In this document: positions 6,212 through 13,535 of the stretch, piece after piece
Position numbering within the stretch: position 1 is the first letter of the stretch
How the letters are laid out: the number at the start of each line of letters is the position of its first letter
NCBI RefSeq assembly: GCF_000725805.1
Contig: NZ_JOFT01000064.1
Coordinates: 1-13,659 of the forward strand
Direction: 5' to 3'
Source: Streptomyces xanthophaeus
GTDB taxonomy: Bacteria; Actinomycetota; Actinomycetes; Streptomycetales; Streptomycetaceae
Length of the DNA: 13,659 nt
The notes under the pieces: model-generated
The model's database searches: none
The model's input: only the letters and a program-made list of their open reading frames with translations
Told to the model about the DNA's origin: nothing
Program-made: the position numbers and the translations under genes

Positions 6212-6229
6212 GGCCGGCGCTTTCCGGCC
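6212..6229 (-). repeat. GGCCGG hairpin between LLM oxidoreductase and membrane-protein genes
   Basis: GGCCGG (6212-6217) and CCGGCC (6224-6229) form a 6-bp stem with a 6-nt loop, just upstream of the ribosome binding site of the membrane-protein gene. A 12-bp palindrome, GGCCCCGGGGCC (6241-6252), is nearby. Together they could weakly terminate the upstream transcript or shape the downstream leader. Confidence 0.35.
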
Positions 6230-6259
6230 CACCCTACGCAGGCCCCGGGGCCGCCCGGG

Positions 6260-7120
6260 TCAGAGGTACTGGGCGAACCCGTCCAGCGTGCGCAGGACCT
6301 CGGGCTCCGTCGCCGAGGGGAGTTGGAGGACGACCTCCTCGATGCCGAGGTCGGCGTAGTGGCCGAGCTTGCCGGGGCTGGGCTGGACGGCGTACGGGAC
6401 CACCTGGAGGGATTTGGGGTCGCGTCCGGCGGCCTCCCAGACCTGGCGCAGCACCGGCAAGGACTCGGTGAGCCCGCCGCCGCCGATGGGGAGCCAGCCG
6501 TCCGCGTGGTCGGCGACGGCCGCGAACAGCTTGGGTCCGGCCGCCCCGCCGATCAGGGTGCGGGGGCCGTACAGGGGTGCGCCGGGGCCGAGTTCGCGCG
6601 GGGCCTGGGCCGGCTTGGGGTAGGCGGTGCTCGCCTGGACCGAGGAGTACTGGCCGACGTAGGCGGTGGGTTCGGGCGCCCACAGGGCGCGCATCAACGC
6701 CATTCGGTCGCGGACCAGTTCGCGGCGGGTGCGCCACTCGACGCCGTGGTCGGCGGCCTCCTCGACGTTCCAGCCGTAGCCGATGCCGAGGGTGACGCGG
6801 CCGCCGGTGAGGTGGTCCAGGGTGGCGGCCTGCTTCGCGAGGCCGATCGGGTCGTGCTGGGCGACCAGGGTGATCCCGGTGCCGAGGGTCAGCCGCTCGG
6901 TCACGGCGCCGGCCTGGCCGAGGGCGACGAAGGGGTCGAGGGTGCGCCCGTACATCTCGGGGAGCTGCCCGCCCATGGGGGCGGGTGTGTCGCGGGAGAC
7001 CGGGATGTGGGTGTGCTCCGGGAGGTACAGCCCGGAGAAGCCGCGTTCCTCCAGGATGCGGGCGAGACGGACGGGGGAGATGGTGCGGTCGGTGAGGAAG
7101 ATGGTCGTGGCGATCCGCAT
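6260..7120 (-). CDS. LLM-class flavin/F420-dependent oxidoreductase
   Basis: Luciferase-like monooxygenase fold (TIM barrel) oxidoreductase, 286 aa, of the subgroup usually annotated as F420-dependent in actinobacteria. It would transfer hydride between reduced F420 (or FMN) and an unknown substrate in the cytoplasm. Family landmarks are the N-terminal strand MRIATTIFLTD, GLYLPEHTHIP (30-40), LTLGTGITLVAQHDPIGLAKQ (77-97) and the cofactor-phosphate region GGRVTLGIGYGWN (106-118). The C-terminal half keeps the barrel pattern (LIGGAAGPKLFAAVADHADGWLPIGG). A GTG at 7132 is in frame, but the GGAGG at 7133-7137 abuts it and lies 11 nt from the ATG at 7118-7120, so I use the ATG. FO synthase is encoded 3 kb away, so the organism makes the F420 chromophore. 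Cofactor choice remains an inference. Confidence 0.85.
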   Translation of the reverse strand: MRIATTIFLTDRTISPVRLARILEERGFSGLYLPEHTHIPVSRDTPAPMGGQLPEMYGRTLDPFVALGQAGAVTERLTLGTGITLVAQHDPIGLAKQAATLDHLTGGRVTLGIGYGWNVEEAADHGVEWRTRRELVRDRMALMRALWAPEPTAYVGQYSSVQASTAYPKPAQAPRELGPGAPLYGPRTLIGGAAGPKLFAAVADHADGWLPIGGGGLTESLPVLRQVWEAAGRDPKSLQVVPYAVQPSPGKLGHYADLGIEEVVLQLPSATEPEVLRTLDGFAQYL

Positions 7121-7214
7121 GGGTCCTGACACCTCCGAGACGTGGGACCCGCCACGGTACGGTCTGCGGGCCGGTTTGTTGAGGGGGCGTCAGTTCCCGT
7201 GCGTCGGGTCCTGT

Positions 7215-7228
7215 CCGGAAGGCTCCGG
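7215..7228 (-). terminator. Weak hairpin after the ADP-ribosylglycohydrolase-like gene
   Basis: CCGGA (7215-7219) and TCCGG (7224-7228) form a 5-bp stem with a 4-nt loop directly after the stop codon (7230-7232, minus strand). It is short and lacks a T-tract, so read-through into the LLM oxidoreductase gene 110 bp further on is quite possible. Confidence 0.3.
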
Positions 7229-7229
7229 G

Positions 7230-8588
7230 TCAGCTGCGCGGATAGCGGGCCAGCCAGCCGGGGGCCGAGACCGCCGGGCCGTGGAGGGACGGGCCCTGGG
7301 TCATCTCCAGGGCGAAGTCGTCGGCGAGTTCCAGCATGGTGGCGCGGCCCTCCAGGTCGGCGAGCCAGGCGGCGGGCAGGGCGGTCTCGCCGTGGAGGGC
7401 GCCGAGGAGGGCCCCGCACAGGGCGCCGGTGGCGGTGGAGTCCCCGCCGTGGTTGACGGCGAGGCGCAGCCCGTGCGGGATGTCCTCGGCGACCAGGGCG
7501 CAGTAGACGGCGACGGCGAGGGCGTCCTCGGCGTCGCGGCCGTCGCCGGGGGAGAGGGCTTCGACGATCTTGGGGCTGGGTGCGCCCTGGGTGACGGCCT
7601 GCAGGGCGCGCTGGAGGGCGTCGGTGACGGGCTGGTGGCCCGGCCGTGATCCCAGCAGGCCCAGCGCCCGCTGGACGGCGGGGTCCAGGGAGTCGCCGCG
7701 GGTCAGGCCGTGCACGATGACGGCGAGGGCCCCGGCCGAGAGGTACGCGGTGGGGTGGCCGTGGCTCTGCGCAGCGCATTCGACGGCCAGCTGGAGCACC
7801 AGGGCGGGCTCCCAGCCGACCAGCAGCCCGAAGGGGGCCGAGCGGACGGCGGCCGCGGCGTCGCGGGCCGTGGGGTTCTTGGGCTGTTCCAGGGTGCCGA
7901 GGATCTCGTCGGCGAAGCCGGTCATGCAGGCGCGGTCCGGGCCGCGGCGGGCGTAGAGCCACTCCTCCTGCGCGAGCCAGCCGTTGTCCTTGCGGCGTTC
8001 GTCGGGGCCCCAGTCGTGCTGGGTTGCGGCCCAGCGCAGGTACGCACGGTGGACGTCGGTCGGCGGGTGCCAGGCGCCGGTGTCCCGCCGTACGTGGGCC
8101 CGTATGAGCCCGTCCACGGTGAAGAGGGCGAGCTGGGTGGAGGCGGTGACCGTGCCGCGGCGCCCGTAGGCGGGGGCGGGTTCGATCAGGCCGCCGAGGC
8201 CGTGGGTCTCGCGGATGCCGTCGAGGGAGAGCCCGGCGACGGGTGCGCCGAGGGCGTCGCCGATGGCGGAGCCGAGGAGGGTGCCGCGGACCCGGCTGCG
8301 GAAGTCCTGCTGCTCCACGCGGCCCCAGAGGCCGGTGGTCACCGTGCCGCGGCCCGCCGTGGCGCCGGGAGCGCCGGAAGTACCGGTGGCGCCGCTCGGG
8401 TCCGCCGTAGCCGGCGCGCCGTCCGGGTCCGGGTGGTGGCCGGTACTCGCCCCTGCCCCGGCCGCTGTTGCTGCTGCGGCCGCGTTCGCGGCCGGTTCTC
8501 CTGCTGCACCGAGCGGGGCCCCCGCGCCCGCTGCCGTGTCGTCCGCGGTTCTGCCCGCGCCCGTTTCTGCCTGCGCCATGGTCCCCAT
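7230..8588 (-). CDS. ADP-ribosylglycohydrolase-family protein with degenerate metal site
   Basis: 452 aa. Members of this family (DraG, ARH1, ARH3) remove ADP-ribose from proteins or related substrates using two metal ions. Family landmarks here are RGTLLGSAIGDALGAP (101-116), QLALFTVDGLIRAHVRR (152-168), SHGHPTAYLSAGALAVIVHG (275-294) and GDSTATGALCGALLGALHG (392-410). The metal ligands are mostly gone. The usual Thr-Asp-Asp-Thr is Thr148-Ala149-Ser150-Thr151. In the C-terminal Gly-Asp-x-Asp motif the first Asp is kept (Asp393) and the second is Thr395. The protein may be catalytically dead, or may bind ADP-ribose without cleaving it. Residues 1-85 are Ala/Gly/Thr/Pro-rich and probably disordered; the true start might lie further in, or at the ATG at 8579. 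It heads a minus-strand trio with the LLM oxidoreductase and the membrane protein. Confidence 0.82.
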   Translation of the reverse strand: MGTMAQAETGAGRTADDTAAGAGAPLGAAGEPAANAAAAATAAGAGASTGHHPDPDGAPATADPSGATGTSGAPGATAGRGTVTTGLWGRVEQQDFRSRVRGTLLGSAIGDALGAPVAGLSLDGIRETHGLGGLIEPAPAYGRRGTVTASTQLALFTVDGLIRAHVRRDTGAWHPPTDVHRAYLRWAATQHDWGPDERRKDNGWLAQEEWLYARRGPDRACMTGFADEILGTLEQPKNPTARDAAAAVRSAPFGLLVGWEPALVLQLAVECAAQSHGHPTAYLSAGALAVIVHGLTRGDSLDPAVQRALGLLGSRPGHQPVTDALQRALQAVTQGAPSPKIVEALSPGDGRDAEDALAVAVYCALVAEDIPHGLRLAVNHGGDSTATGALCGALLGALHGETALPAAWLADLEGRATMLELADDFALEMTQGPSLHGPAVSAPGWLARYPRS

Positions 8589-8724
8589 CGTCCCCCCGGC
8601 CGTGCCTGCTCCTGCCCCGCTCGCGTCGGTCCGGGCCGCGGCAGGGCTTGGCGCGCACTGTAGTGGACAGGTTCGGTCGGATTCGGAAGGACTGGGTCAA
8701 CAGGCGTGTAAGTGAGCGGAGAAC

Positions 8725-8749
8725 GGCCGGAATGCGAATACTTCCGGCC
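8725..8749. promoter_or_regulatory. Perfect 8-bp inverted repeat, candidate operator
   Basis: GGCCGGAA (8725-8732) and TTCCGGCC (8742-8749) are perfect inverted repeats with a 9-bp AT-richer spacer (TGCGAATAC). It lies in the 264-bp divergent region between the ADP-ribosylglycohydrolase-like gene and the secreted phosphatase gene, about 105-130 bp before the latter's start. Arm length and spacing suit a dimeric regulator, though it would also fold as a hairpin in RNA. I found no convincing promoter boxes around it. Confidence 0.4.
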
Positions 8750-8852
8750 TGCCCCTGGCCTGTGACACGTTTTGCCAGTTGCCTTCGGGGCGGCTGTTTC
8801 CAGCCACACCTCGTTCACGTGGCGTTCTCCGGCGGCCCACAGCCTCGAAGAC

Positions 8853-9938
8853 ATGAAGAAGGCACTGCTCGCCGCGACCGTCGTCGCCTCCGCACTCACC
8901 GTCTCCCTGGTCGCGGCCCCCTCCGCCACCGCCTCCGGATGGGACCGCCTCCCCTGGTCCGGCCACCACCAGGACCGCTCCGCCGTCCCCTTCACCGAGG
9001 CCGCCGTCACCGCCGGACCCGACGGTTCCTTCACCCTGAAGTGGAAGGCCCGCGGCGCCGGTCGGGTCGAGATCAAGGCGAACGGCAAGACCGTCGCCAA
9101 GGGCGGCGCCCAGGGCACCGCCGTGGTCCGCGGGCTCCCCGCAGCCGACCGCCAGTGGTTCGACTTCGAGCCGGACCGAGGCCAGGGCCTGCGCCTGGCC
9201 GACCGCCTGATCACCCTGGAGGGCACGGCCAACTTCCGCGACGCGGGCGGCTACCGCACCACCAGCGGCCAGTGGGTCAAGATGGGTGAGATATACCGCT
9301 CCGACGCCCTCGACAAGCTCACCGCGAACGACCTCGCCAAGCTCCAGCGCCTGCGCGTCAGGACCGTCTTCGACCTCCGCATGCAGGACGAGCGCACCAA
9401 GGCCGCCGACAAGGTCCCCGCGGGCGCCGCCTACGTCGTCGCCGACGTCTTCGCGGGCTCCGGCTCCTTCCAGACGCTGCCGAAGTCCCCCGACGAGGCC
9501 GTCAAGAGCATGATCGACGCCGAGAAGGCCATGGTCAGCGGCGCGGGCGGCAAGAAGGCCTACACCCAGGTCTTCGAAGGCATCCAGAACGACCGCAGCC
9601 GCTCCGTCCTCTTCCACTGCACCGCCGGCAAGGACCGCACGGGATGGGCGAACGCCACCCTGCTGACCGCCCTCGGCGTCCCGCAGGAGACCGTGATGGC
9701 CGACTACCTGGCCAGCAACGACTACCGCAAGGCCGCCAACGACGCGATCCTCTCCCACCTGCCGCCCCAGCAGGCCGCCGTCTACAAGCCGCTGCTCGAC
9801 GTGCGCCCCGAGTACCTCAACTCCGGCTACGACGAGGTCGAGGCCGCCTACGGCTCCTTCGACCGCTACCTGAAGGACGGCCTCGGCATCGACGCCCGCG
9901 AGCTGAAGCGCCTCAAGAAGGACCTCCTGGTCGGCTGA
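8853..9938 (+). CDS. Secreted protein tyrosine/lipid phosphatase
   Basis: Cysteine-based phosphatase, 361 aa, exported by a Sec signal peptide: MKKALLAATVVASALTVSLV, then likely cleavage near residue 28 after ATA or TAS. After a short linker, residues 45-110 look like a small beta-sandwich (FTLKWKARGAGRVEIKANGK, VVRGLPA). The catalytic domain starts at about 119 (LITLEGTANFRDAGGYRT). Its P-loop is H255-C256-TAGKD-R262-TG, a perfect Cys-x5-Arg with the Lys-Asp seen in the Y_phosphatase3/PtpB-LipA group, some members of which also hydrolyse phosphoinositides. It would act on phosphotyrosine or lipid phosphates outside the cell; the substrate is unknown. I chose the ATG at 8853 rather than 8772 because it starts the signal peptide, although its ribosome binding site (GAAG) is weak. 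It converges with fbiC. Confidence 0.87.
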   Translation: MKKALLAATVVASALTVSLVAAPSATASGWDRLPWSGHHQDRSAVPFTEAAVTAGPDGSFTLKWKARGAGRVEIKANGKTVAKGGAQGTAVVRGLPAADRQWFDFEPDRGQGLRLADRLITLEGTANFRDAGGYRTTSGQWVKMGEIYRSDALDKLTANDLAKLQRLRVRTVFDLRMQDERTKAADKVPAGAAYVVADVFAGSGSFQTLPKSPDEAVKSMIDAEKAMVSGAGGKKAYTQVFEGIQNDRSRSVLFHCTAGKDRTGWANATLLTALGVPQETVMADYLASNDYRKAANDAILSHLPPQQAAVYKPLLDVRPEYLNSGYDEVEAAYGSFDRYLKDGLGIDARELKRLKKDLLVG

Positions 9939-9984
9939 CCCGACCGGCCGGGCCGCCGGGCCGCGCGCCCGTGCCCGCGCCCGT

Positions 9985-10024
9985 CCCGTGGTCCCCGCAG
10001 CAGCACGCGTACGGGGACCACGGG
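9985..10024. terminator. Bidirectional hairpin terminator between phosphatase and fbiC
   Basis: CCCGTGGTCCCCG (9985-9997) and its exact reverse complement (10012-10024) form a 13-bp stem with a 14-nt loop in the 91-bp gap between the convergent genes. An outer GTGCCCG (9971-9977) could pair with CGGGCAC (10021-10027) as an alternative. No T-tract is present on either side. The position suggests that it stops transcription from both directions. Confidence 0.75.
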
Positions 10025-10029
10025 CACGG

Positions 10030-12606
10030 TCAGTCCAGCACCGGCAGCAGCTCCGGCAGATGCCCGTCCGAGGCCCGCGCCGCGTCCTGCCGCTCCTGCG
10101 GAACCTCCCCGTACAGCGTCGTACGGGCCTTCGCGGGCCGCCCCGCCGCCTCCGCGACGGCGATCAGGTCCCGGACCGACTTGTACGAGCCGTAACTCGA
10201 CCCCGCCATGCGCGAGATCGTCTCCTCCATCAGCGTCCCGCCCAGGTCGTTCGCCCCCGACCGGAGCATCTCGGCCGCACCCTCCGCACCCAGCTTCACC
10301 CAGCTCGTCTGGATGTTGGTGATGTGCGGGTGCAGCAGGATCCGGGCCATCGCCGTCACCGCCCGGTTGTCGCGGACCGTCGGCCCGGGCCGGGCGATGC
10401 CCGCCAGGTACACGGGCGCGTTGGTGTGGATGAACGGCAGCGTCACGAACTCCGTGAACCCGCCCGTCCGCTCCTGGATCCCGGCCAGCGTCCGGAAATG
10501 GCCGAGCCAGTGCCGGGGCTGGTCCACGTGCCCGTACATCATCGTGGACGAGGACCTGATCCCCAGCTCGTGCGCGGTGGTGACCACGTCGATCCAGTCC
10601 GCCGCCGGCAGCTTGCCCTTGGTGAGCACCCAGCGGACCTCGTCGTCCAGGATCTCCGCCGCCGTCCCCGGGATGGAGTCCAGCCCCGCCTCCTTGGCCG
10701 CCGTCAGCCAGTCCCGCACGGACATGCCCGTGCGGGTCGCACCGTTGACGACCTCCATCGGGGAGAACGCGTGCACGTGCATGCCGGGGACCCGCTGCTT
10801 CACCGCGCGCGCGATGTCGAAGTACGCCGTCCCGGGCAGGTCCGGATGGATGCCGCCCTGCATGCACACCTCGACCGCCCCGACGTCCCAGGCCTGCGCG
10901 GCACGGTCGGCGACCTGGTCCAGGGACAGCGTGTACGCGTCGGCGTCCGTACGGCGCTGCGCGAACGCGCAGAACCGGCAGCCGGTGTAACAGACGTTGG
11001 TGAAGTTGATGTTCCGCGTGACGATGTACGTCACCTCGTCACCCACCACCGACTTGCGCAGGTCGTCAGCGACCCTGCACAGCGCGTCCAGCGCGGGCCC
11101 GTCCGCGTGCAGCAGCGCCAGGGCCTGCCCGTCGGTGAGCTTCGTCGGGTCGTCGGCGGCCTGCGCCAGGGCCGCGCGCACGTCCGTGTCGATGCGCTCG
11201 GGCACCATCCCCGGCGCGGCCGCCTCGCGCAGGGCCTCCCAGTCGCCGTAGACGTGGTCGAAGTCCGCGCGACGGTCACCGGTACGGCCCTCGGTGTCGA
11301 TGCCGACGTGCAGATCGGTACGGCCGTACGAGGCGAAGCCCTCCTCGGGCTCCTGCCACGGATGCCCCTCGACGACCGCGTCCGCGTCCGCGAGCCCCGT
11401 CCCCGGATCGGCCAGCGCCCGTACGTGCGGCAGCAGCCGCGGATCCAGCCACGGCTCACCGCGCTGCACGAACTCCGGGTACACGCACAGCCGTTCACGC
11501 AGCTCGAACCCGGCCTGCGCGGACTGCTCCGCCAGCAGGTCGATCTGCGGCCAGGGCCGCTCGGGGTTCACGTGGTCGGGGGTGAGCGGCGAGACGCCGC
11601 CCCAGTCGTCGATCCCGGCACCGATCAGCCGGGCGTACTCCCCGTCGACCAGGTTCGGCGGCGCCTGGAGGCAGCCGGACGGGCCCATGATGTGCCGGGC
11701 GACGGCGATCGTGGCGACGAGGTCGTCCAGTTCGGCGTCCGGCATGCCGCGCATCGCCGTGTCCGGCTTGGCGCGGAAGTTCTGGATGATCAGCTCCTGG
11801 ATCCCGTGGTAGGCGCGGGAGATCCGGCGCAGCGCGAACAGCGACTCGGCGCGCTCCTCGTAGGTCTCGCCGATGCCGATGAGCAGCCCCGAGGTGAAGG
11901 GCACCGAGGAGCGCCCGGCGTCCTCCAGGACGCGCAGCCGGACGGCCGGCTCCTTGTCGGGGGAACCGTGGTGCGGGCCGCCCGGCTCGGACCACAGCCG
12001 GGTCGAGGTCGTCTCCAGCATCATGCCCATGGACGGGGCCACCGGCTTCAGCCGCTGGAAGTCGGACCAGGACATCACCCCGGGGTTGAGGTGCGGGAGG
12101 AGACCCGTCTCCTCCAGGATCCGGATGGAGATGGCCCGTACGTAGGAGATCGTGTCGTCGTAGCCGTGCGCCTCCAGCCACTCGCGCGCCTCGGGCCAGC
12201 GGTCCTCGGGCTTGTCCCCGAGGGTGATGAGGGCTTCCTTGCAGCCCAGGGCGGCGCCGCGGCGGGCGATGTCGAGGACCTCGTCCGGGGACATGTACAT
12301 CCCGTGGCCGGCGCGGCGCAGCTTGCCGGGCACGGTGGCGAAGGTGCAGTAGTGGCACTTGTCGCGACACAGGCGGGTGAGGGGGATGAACACGCTCTTC
12401 GAGTACGTGATCACGCCCGGCCGGCCGGCCGCGGCCAGGCCCGCGTCGCGGACCCGGGCGGCGGACGCGGCCAGGTCCTCAAGGTCCTTGCCGCGCGCCT
12501 GCAGGAGTACGGCCGCCTCGGTCGCGTCGAGCGCGACGCCGTCGCGGGCCCGCCGGAGCGCGCGGCGCATCGCGTTTTCGGTCGGAGCGTCACTCGGAGT
12601 GGTCAT
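10030..12606 (-). CDS. fbiC: FO synthase, fused CofG-CofH (FbiC)
   Basis: Bifunctional radical-SAM enzyme, 858 aa, that makes 7,8-didemethyl-8-hydroxy-5-deazariboflavin (FO), the chromophore of coenzyme F420, from tyrosine and 5-amino-6-ribitylaminouracil. Each half has its own [4Fe-4S] motif. The N-terminal CofG-like domain has C80-RDK-C84-HY-C87, followed by [12 protein letters not shown] and the CofG-type [20 protein letters not shown]. The C-terminal CofH-like domain has C539-YTG-C543-RF-C546, then [10 protein letters not shown] (583-592) and [10 protein letters not shown]. The length matches actinobacterial FbiC proteins and both cysteine sets are intact, so it should be active. The ATG at 12604-12606 has no Shine-Dalgarno sequence. 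A -10-like TATGCT ends 6 nt before it, which hints at a leaderless transcript. The dehydrogenase gene ends 40 bp upstream on the same strand, so read-through is also possible. Confidence 0.95.
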   Translation of the reverse strand: MTTPSDAPTENAMRRALRRARDGVALDATEAAVLLQARGKDLEDLAASAARVRDAGLAAAGRPGVITYSKSVFIPLTRLCRDKCHYCTFATVPGKLRRAGHGMYMSPDEVLDIARRGAALGCKEALITLGDKPEDRWPEAREWLEAHGYDDTISYVRAISIRILEETGLLPHLNPGVMSWSDFQRLKPVAPSMGMMLETTSTRLWSEPGGPHHGSPDKEPAVRLRVLEDAGRSSVPFTSGLLIGIGETYEERAESLFALRRISRAYHGIQELIIQNFRAKPDTAMRGMPDAELDDLVATIAVARHIMGPSGCLQAPPNLVDGEYARLIGAGIDDWGGVSPLTPDHVNPERPWPQIDLLAEQSAQAGFELRERLCVYPEFVQRGEPWLDPRLLPHVRALADPGTGLADADAVVEGHPWQEPEEGFASYGRTDLHVGIDTEGRTGDRRADFDHVYGDWEALREAAAPGMVPERIDTDVRAALAQAADDPTKLTDGQALALLHADGPALDALCRVADDLRKSVVGDEVTYIVTRNINFTNVCYTGCRFCAFAQRRTDADAYTLSLDQVADRAAQAWDVGAVEVCMQGGIHPDLPGTAYFDIARAVKQRVPGMHVHAFSPMEVVNGATRTGMSVRDWLTAAKEAGLDSIPGTAAEILDDEVRWVLTKGKLPAADWIDVVTTAHELGIRSSSTMMYGHVDQPRHWLGHFRTLAGIQERTGGFTEFVTLPFIHTNAPVYLAGIARPGPTVRDNRAVTAMARILLHPHITNIQTSWVKLGAEGAAEMLRSGANDLGGTLMEETISRMAGSSYGSYKSVRDLIAVAEAAGRPAKARTTLYGEVPQERQDAARASDGHLPELLPVLD

Positions 12607-12646
12607 ACGGGGAGCATACGATCCGGTCGGACGGGCGCGGGGTGGG

Positions 12647-13429
12647 TCACCGCATCACTTCACCGGCGTTGACCAGCAGTGACTGGCCGGTTATCGCTCG
12701 CGCCCGGTCGGACGCGAGGAAGGCGGCGGCGTCCGCCACGTCCCCGTCGGTGGCCAGGTCGGGCAGCGCCATGCGCTCGGCGAGGCGGGCGCGGACCTCG
12801 GCCTCGGGGACGCCCTCGGAGTGGGCGGCGAAGGTGACGAAGGCCTGCACCGGCGGACCCCACATCCAGCCCGGGAGCACGGTGTTGACCCGGATCCGGT
12901 GCGGGCCGAGCTCGCGGGCCATGGAGTACATGGCGGAGGTCAGCGCCCCCTTGGAGGCGGCGTAGGCGGCCTGCTGCACCTCGTTGGGGGCGGCGATCGC
13001 CGACTGCGTCCCGATGATGACGACGGAGCCGCCGCGCTCCTTGAGCGCGGGCAGGCAGGCCCGGGTCATCCGGAGCGTGCCCAGCAGGTTCACGTCGAGG
13101 ATCTGCTGCCAGGTGCCGAAGTCGGCGTCCTCGATCCCGCCGAAGTAGGAGTCCCAGGCGGCGACGTGCACGACGGCGTCCACGCCGCCGAACCGCTCCT
13201 GCGCGAGGGCGGCGAGGGCCAGGCACTGTCCCTCGTCGCTGATGTCGGTGGGGAGGTACGCGGTGCGGGTGCCGCCGGGGTCGATCTCGGCGGCGGACTT
13301 GGCCAGATTCGCCTCGGTCCGCGCCCCGAGCACGGCGTTGCCCCCGTCCCGCACGACGGTGGCGGCCACCTGATGCCCGAGCCCGGCCCCGACCCCGGAG
13401 ACGACCACGGTCTTCCCTCGCAGCAGCAT
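12647..13429 (-). CDS. Short-chain dehydrogenase/reductase (SDR)
   Basis: Classical-type SDR, 260 aa, a cytoplasmic NAD(P)H-dependent oxidoreductase with a Rossmann fold. The dinucleotide-binding motif is SGVGAGLG (11-18), a Ser variant of TGxxxGxG. Asp62 (in PTDIS) marks the adenine-pocket strand. The catalytic set is complete: Asn114 (in DVNLLG), Ser143, Tyr156 and Lys160 (YAASK). The usual NNAG strand is changed to HVAA (88-91). The C-terminus ends [15 protein letters not shown], as is usual for the family. The substrate is unknown. The ATG at 13427-13429 has GGAGG 6-7 nt upstream. An operator-like palindrome (13458-13476) lies about 30-50 bp before the start, suggesting control by a dimeric repressor. 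It precedes fbiC by 40 bp on the same strand, but I have no evidence for a functional link to F420. Confidence 0.88.
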   Translation of the reverse strand: MLLRGKTVVVSGVGAGLGHQVAATVVRDGGNAVLGARTEANLAKSAAEIDPGGTRTAYLPTDISDEGQCLALAALAQERFGGVDAVVHVAAWDSYFGGIEDADFGTWQQILDVNLLGTLRMTRACLPALKERGGSVVIIGTQSAIAAPNEVQQAAYAASKGALTSAMYSMARELGPHRIRVNTVLPGWMWGPPVQAFVTFAAHSEGVPEAEVRARLAERMALPDLATDGDVADAAAFLASDRARAITGQSLLVNAGEVMR

Positions 13430-13457
13430 GACGCCCTCCGCACAGCAGGATGCATTG

Positions 13458-13476
13458 ACCTGACGGCGCGTCAGGT
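13458..13476. promoter_or_regulatory. Operator-like palindrome upstream of the SDR gene
   Basis: ACCTGACG (13458-13465) and CGTCAGGT (13469-13476) are perfect 8-bp inverted repeats around a 3-bp centre (GCG). The size and short spacer are typical of TetR-family operators, and TGACG/CGTCA half-sites are common among them. It lies in the expected promoter zone of the SDR gene. A regulator gene might lie just beyond the right end of the window; none is visible inside it. Confidence 0.5.
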
Positions 13477-13479
13477 TAC

Positions 13480-13535
13480 GGGGTGGGGCGGGGGTTGTGA
13501 AGGGGCGGGGGGGGGGCGGGGGGTGGCTCGGGGGG
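13480..13535 (+). other. G-rich tract, potential G-quadruplex
   Basis: The plus strand has successive G runs of 4, 4, 5, 4, 10, 6 and later 6 bases, separated mostly by one or two other bases. This satisfies the simple pattern for intramolecular G-quadruplex formation. It lies just upstream of the SDR operator, on the template side for minus-strand genes. Such a run is also prone to sequencing error, so its exact length is uncertain. Confidence 0.5.

Noticed and set aside
6901..8700. Open frame of 599 codons on the minus strand in another frame over the ADP-ribosylglycohydrolase-like gene
   Set aside because: The product is Arg/Pro-rich and lacks motifs, while the overlapping frame has clear family motifs. 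It also spans the LLM gene boundary.
9971..10027. Possible riboswitch or structured RNA upstream of a gene
   Set aside because: The structure sits between two convergent stop codons, so it is explained by transcription termination.
9988..12672. Open frame of 894 codons on the plus strand, longer than fbiC itself
   Set aside because: It lies antisense to fbiC, whose two radical-SAM domains are unmistakable. Its product is Arg/Val/Gly-rich without any domain, which is typical of an antisense frame in high-GC DNA.
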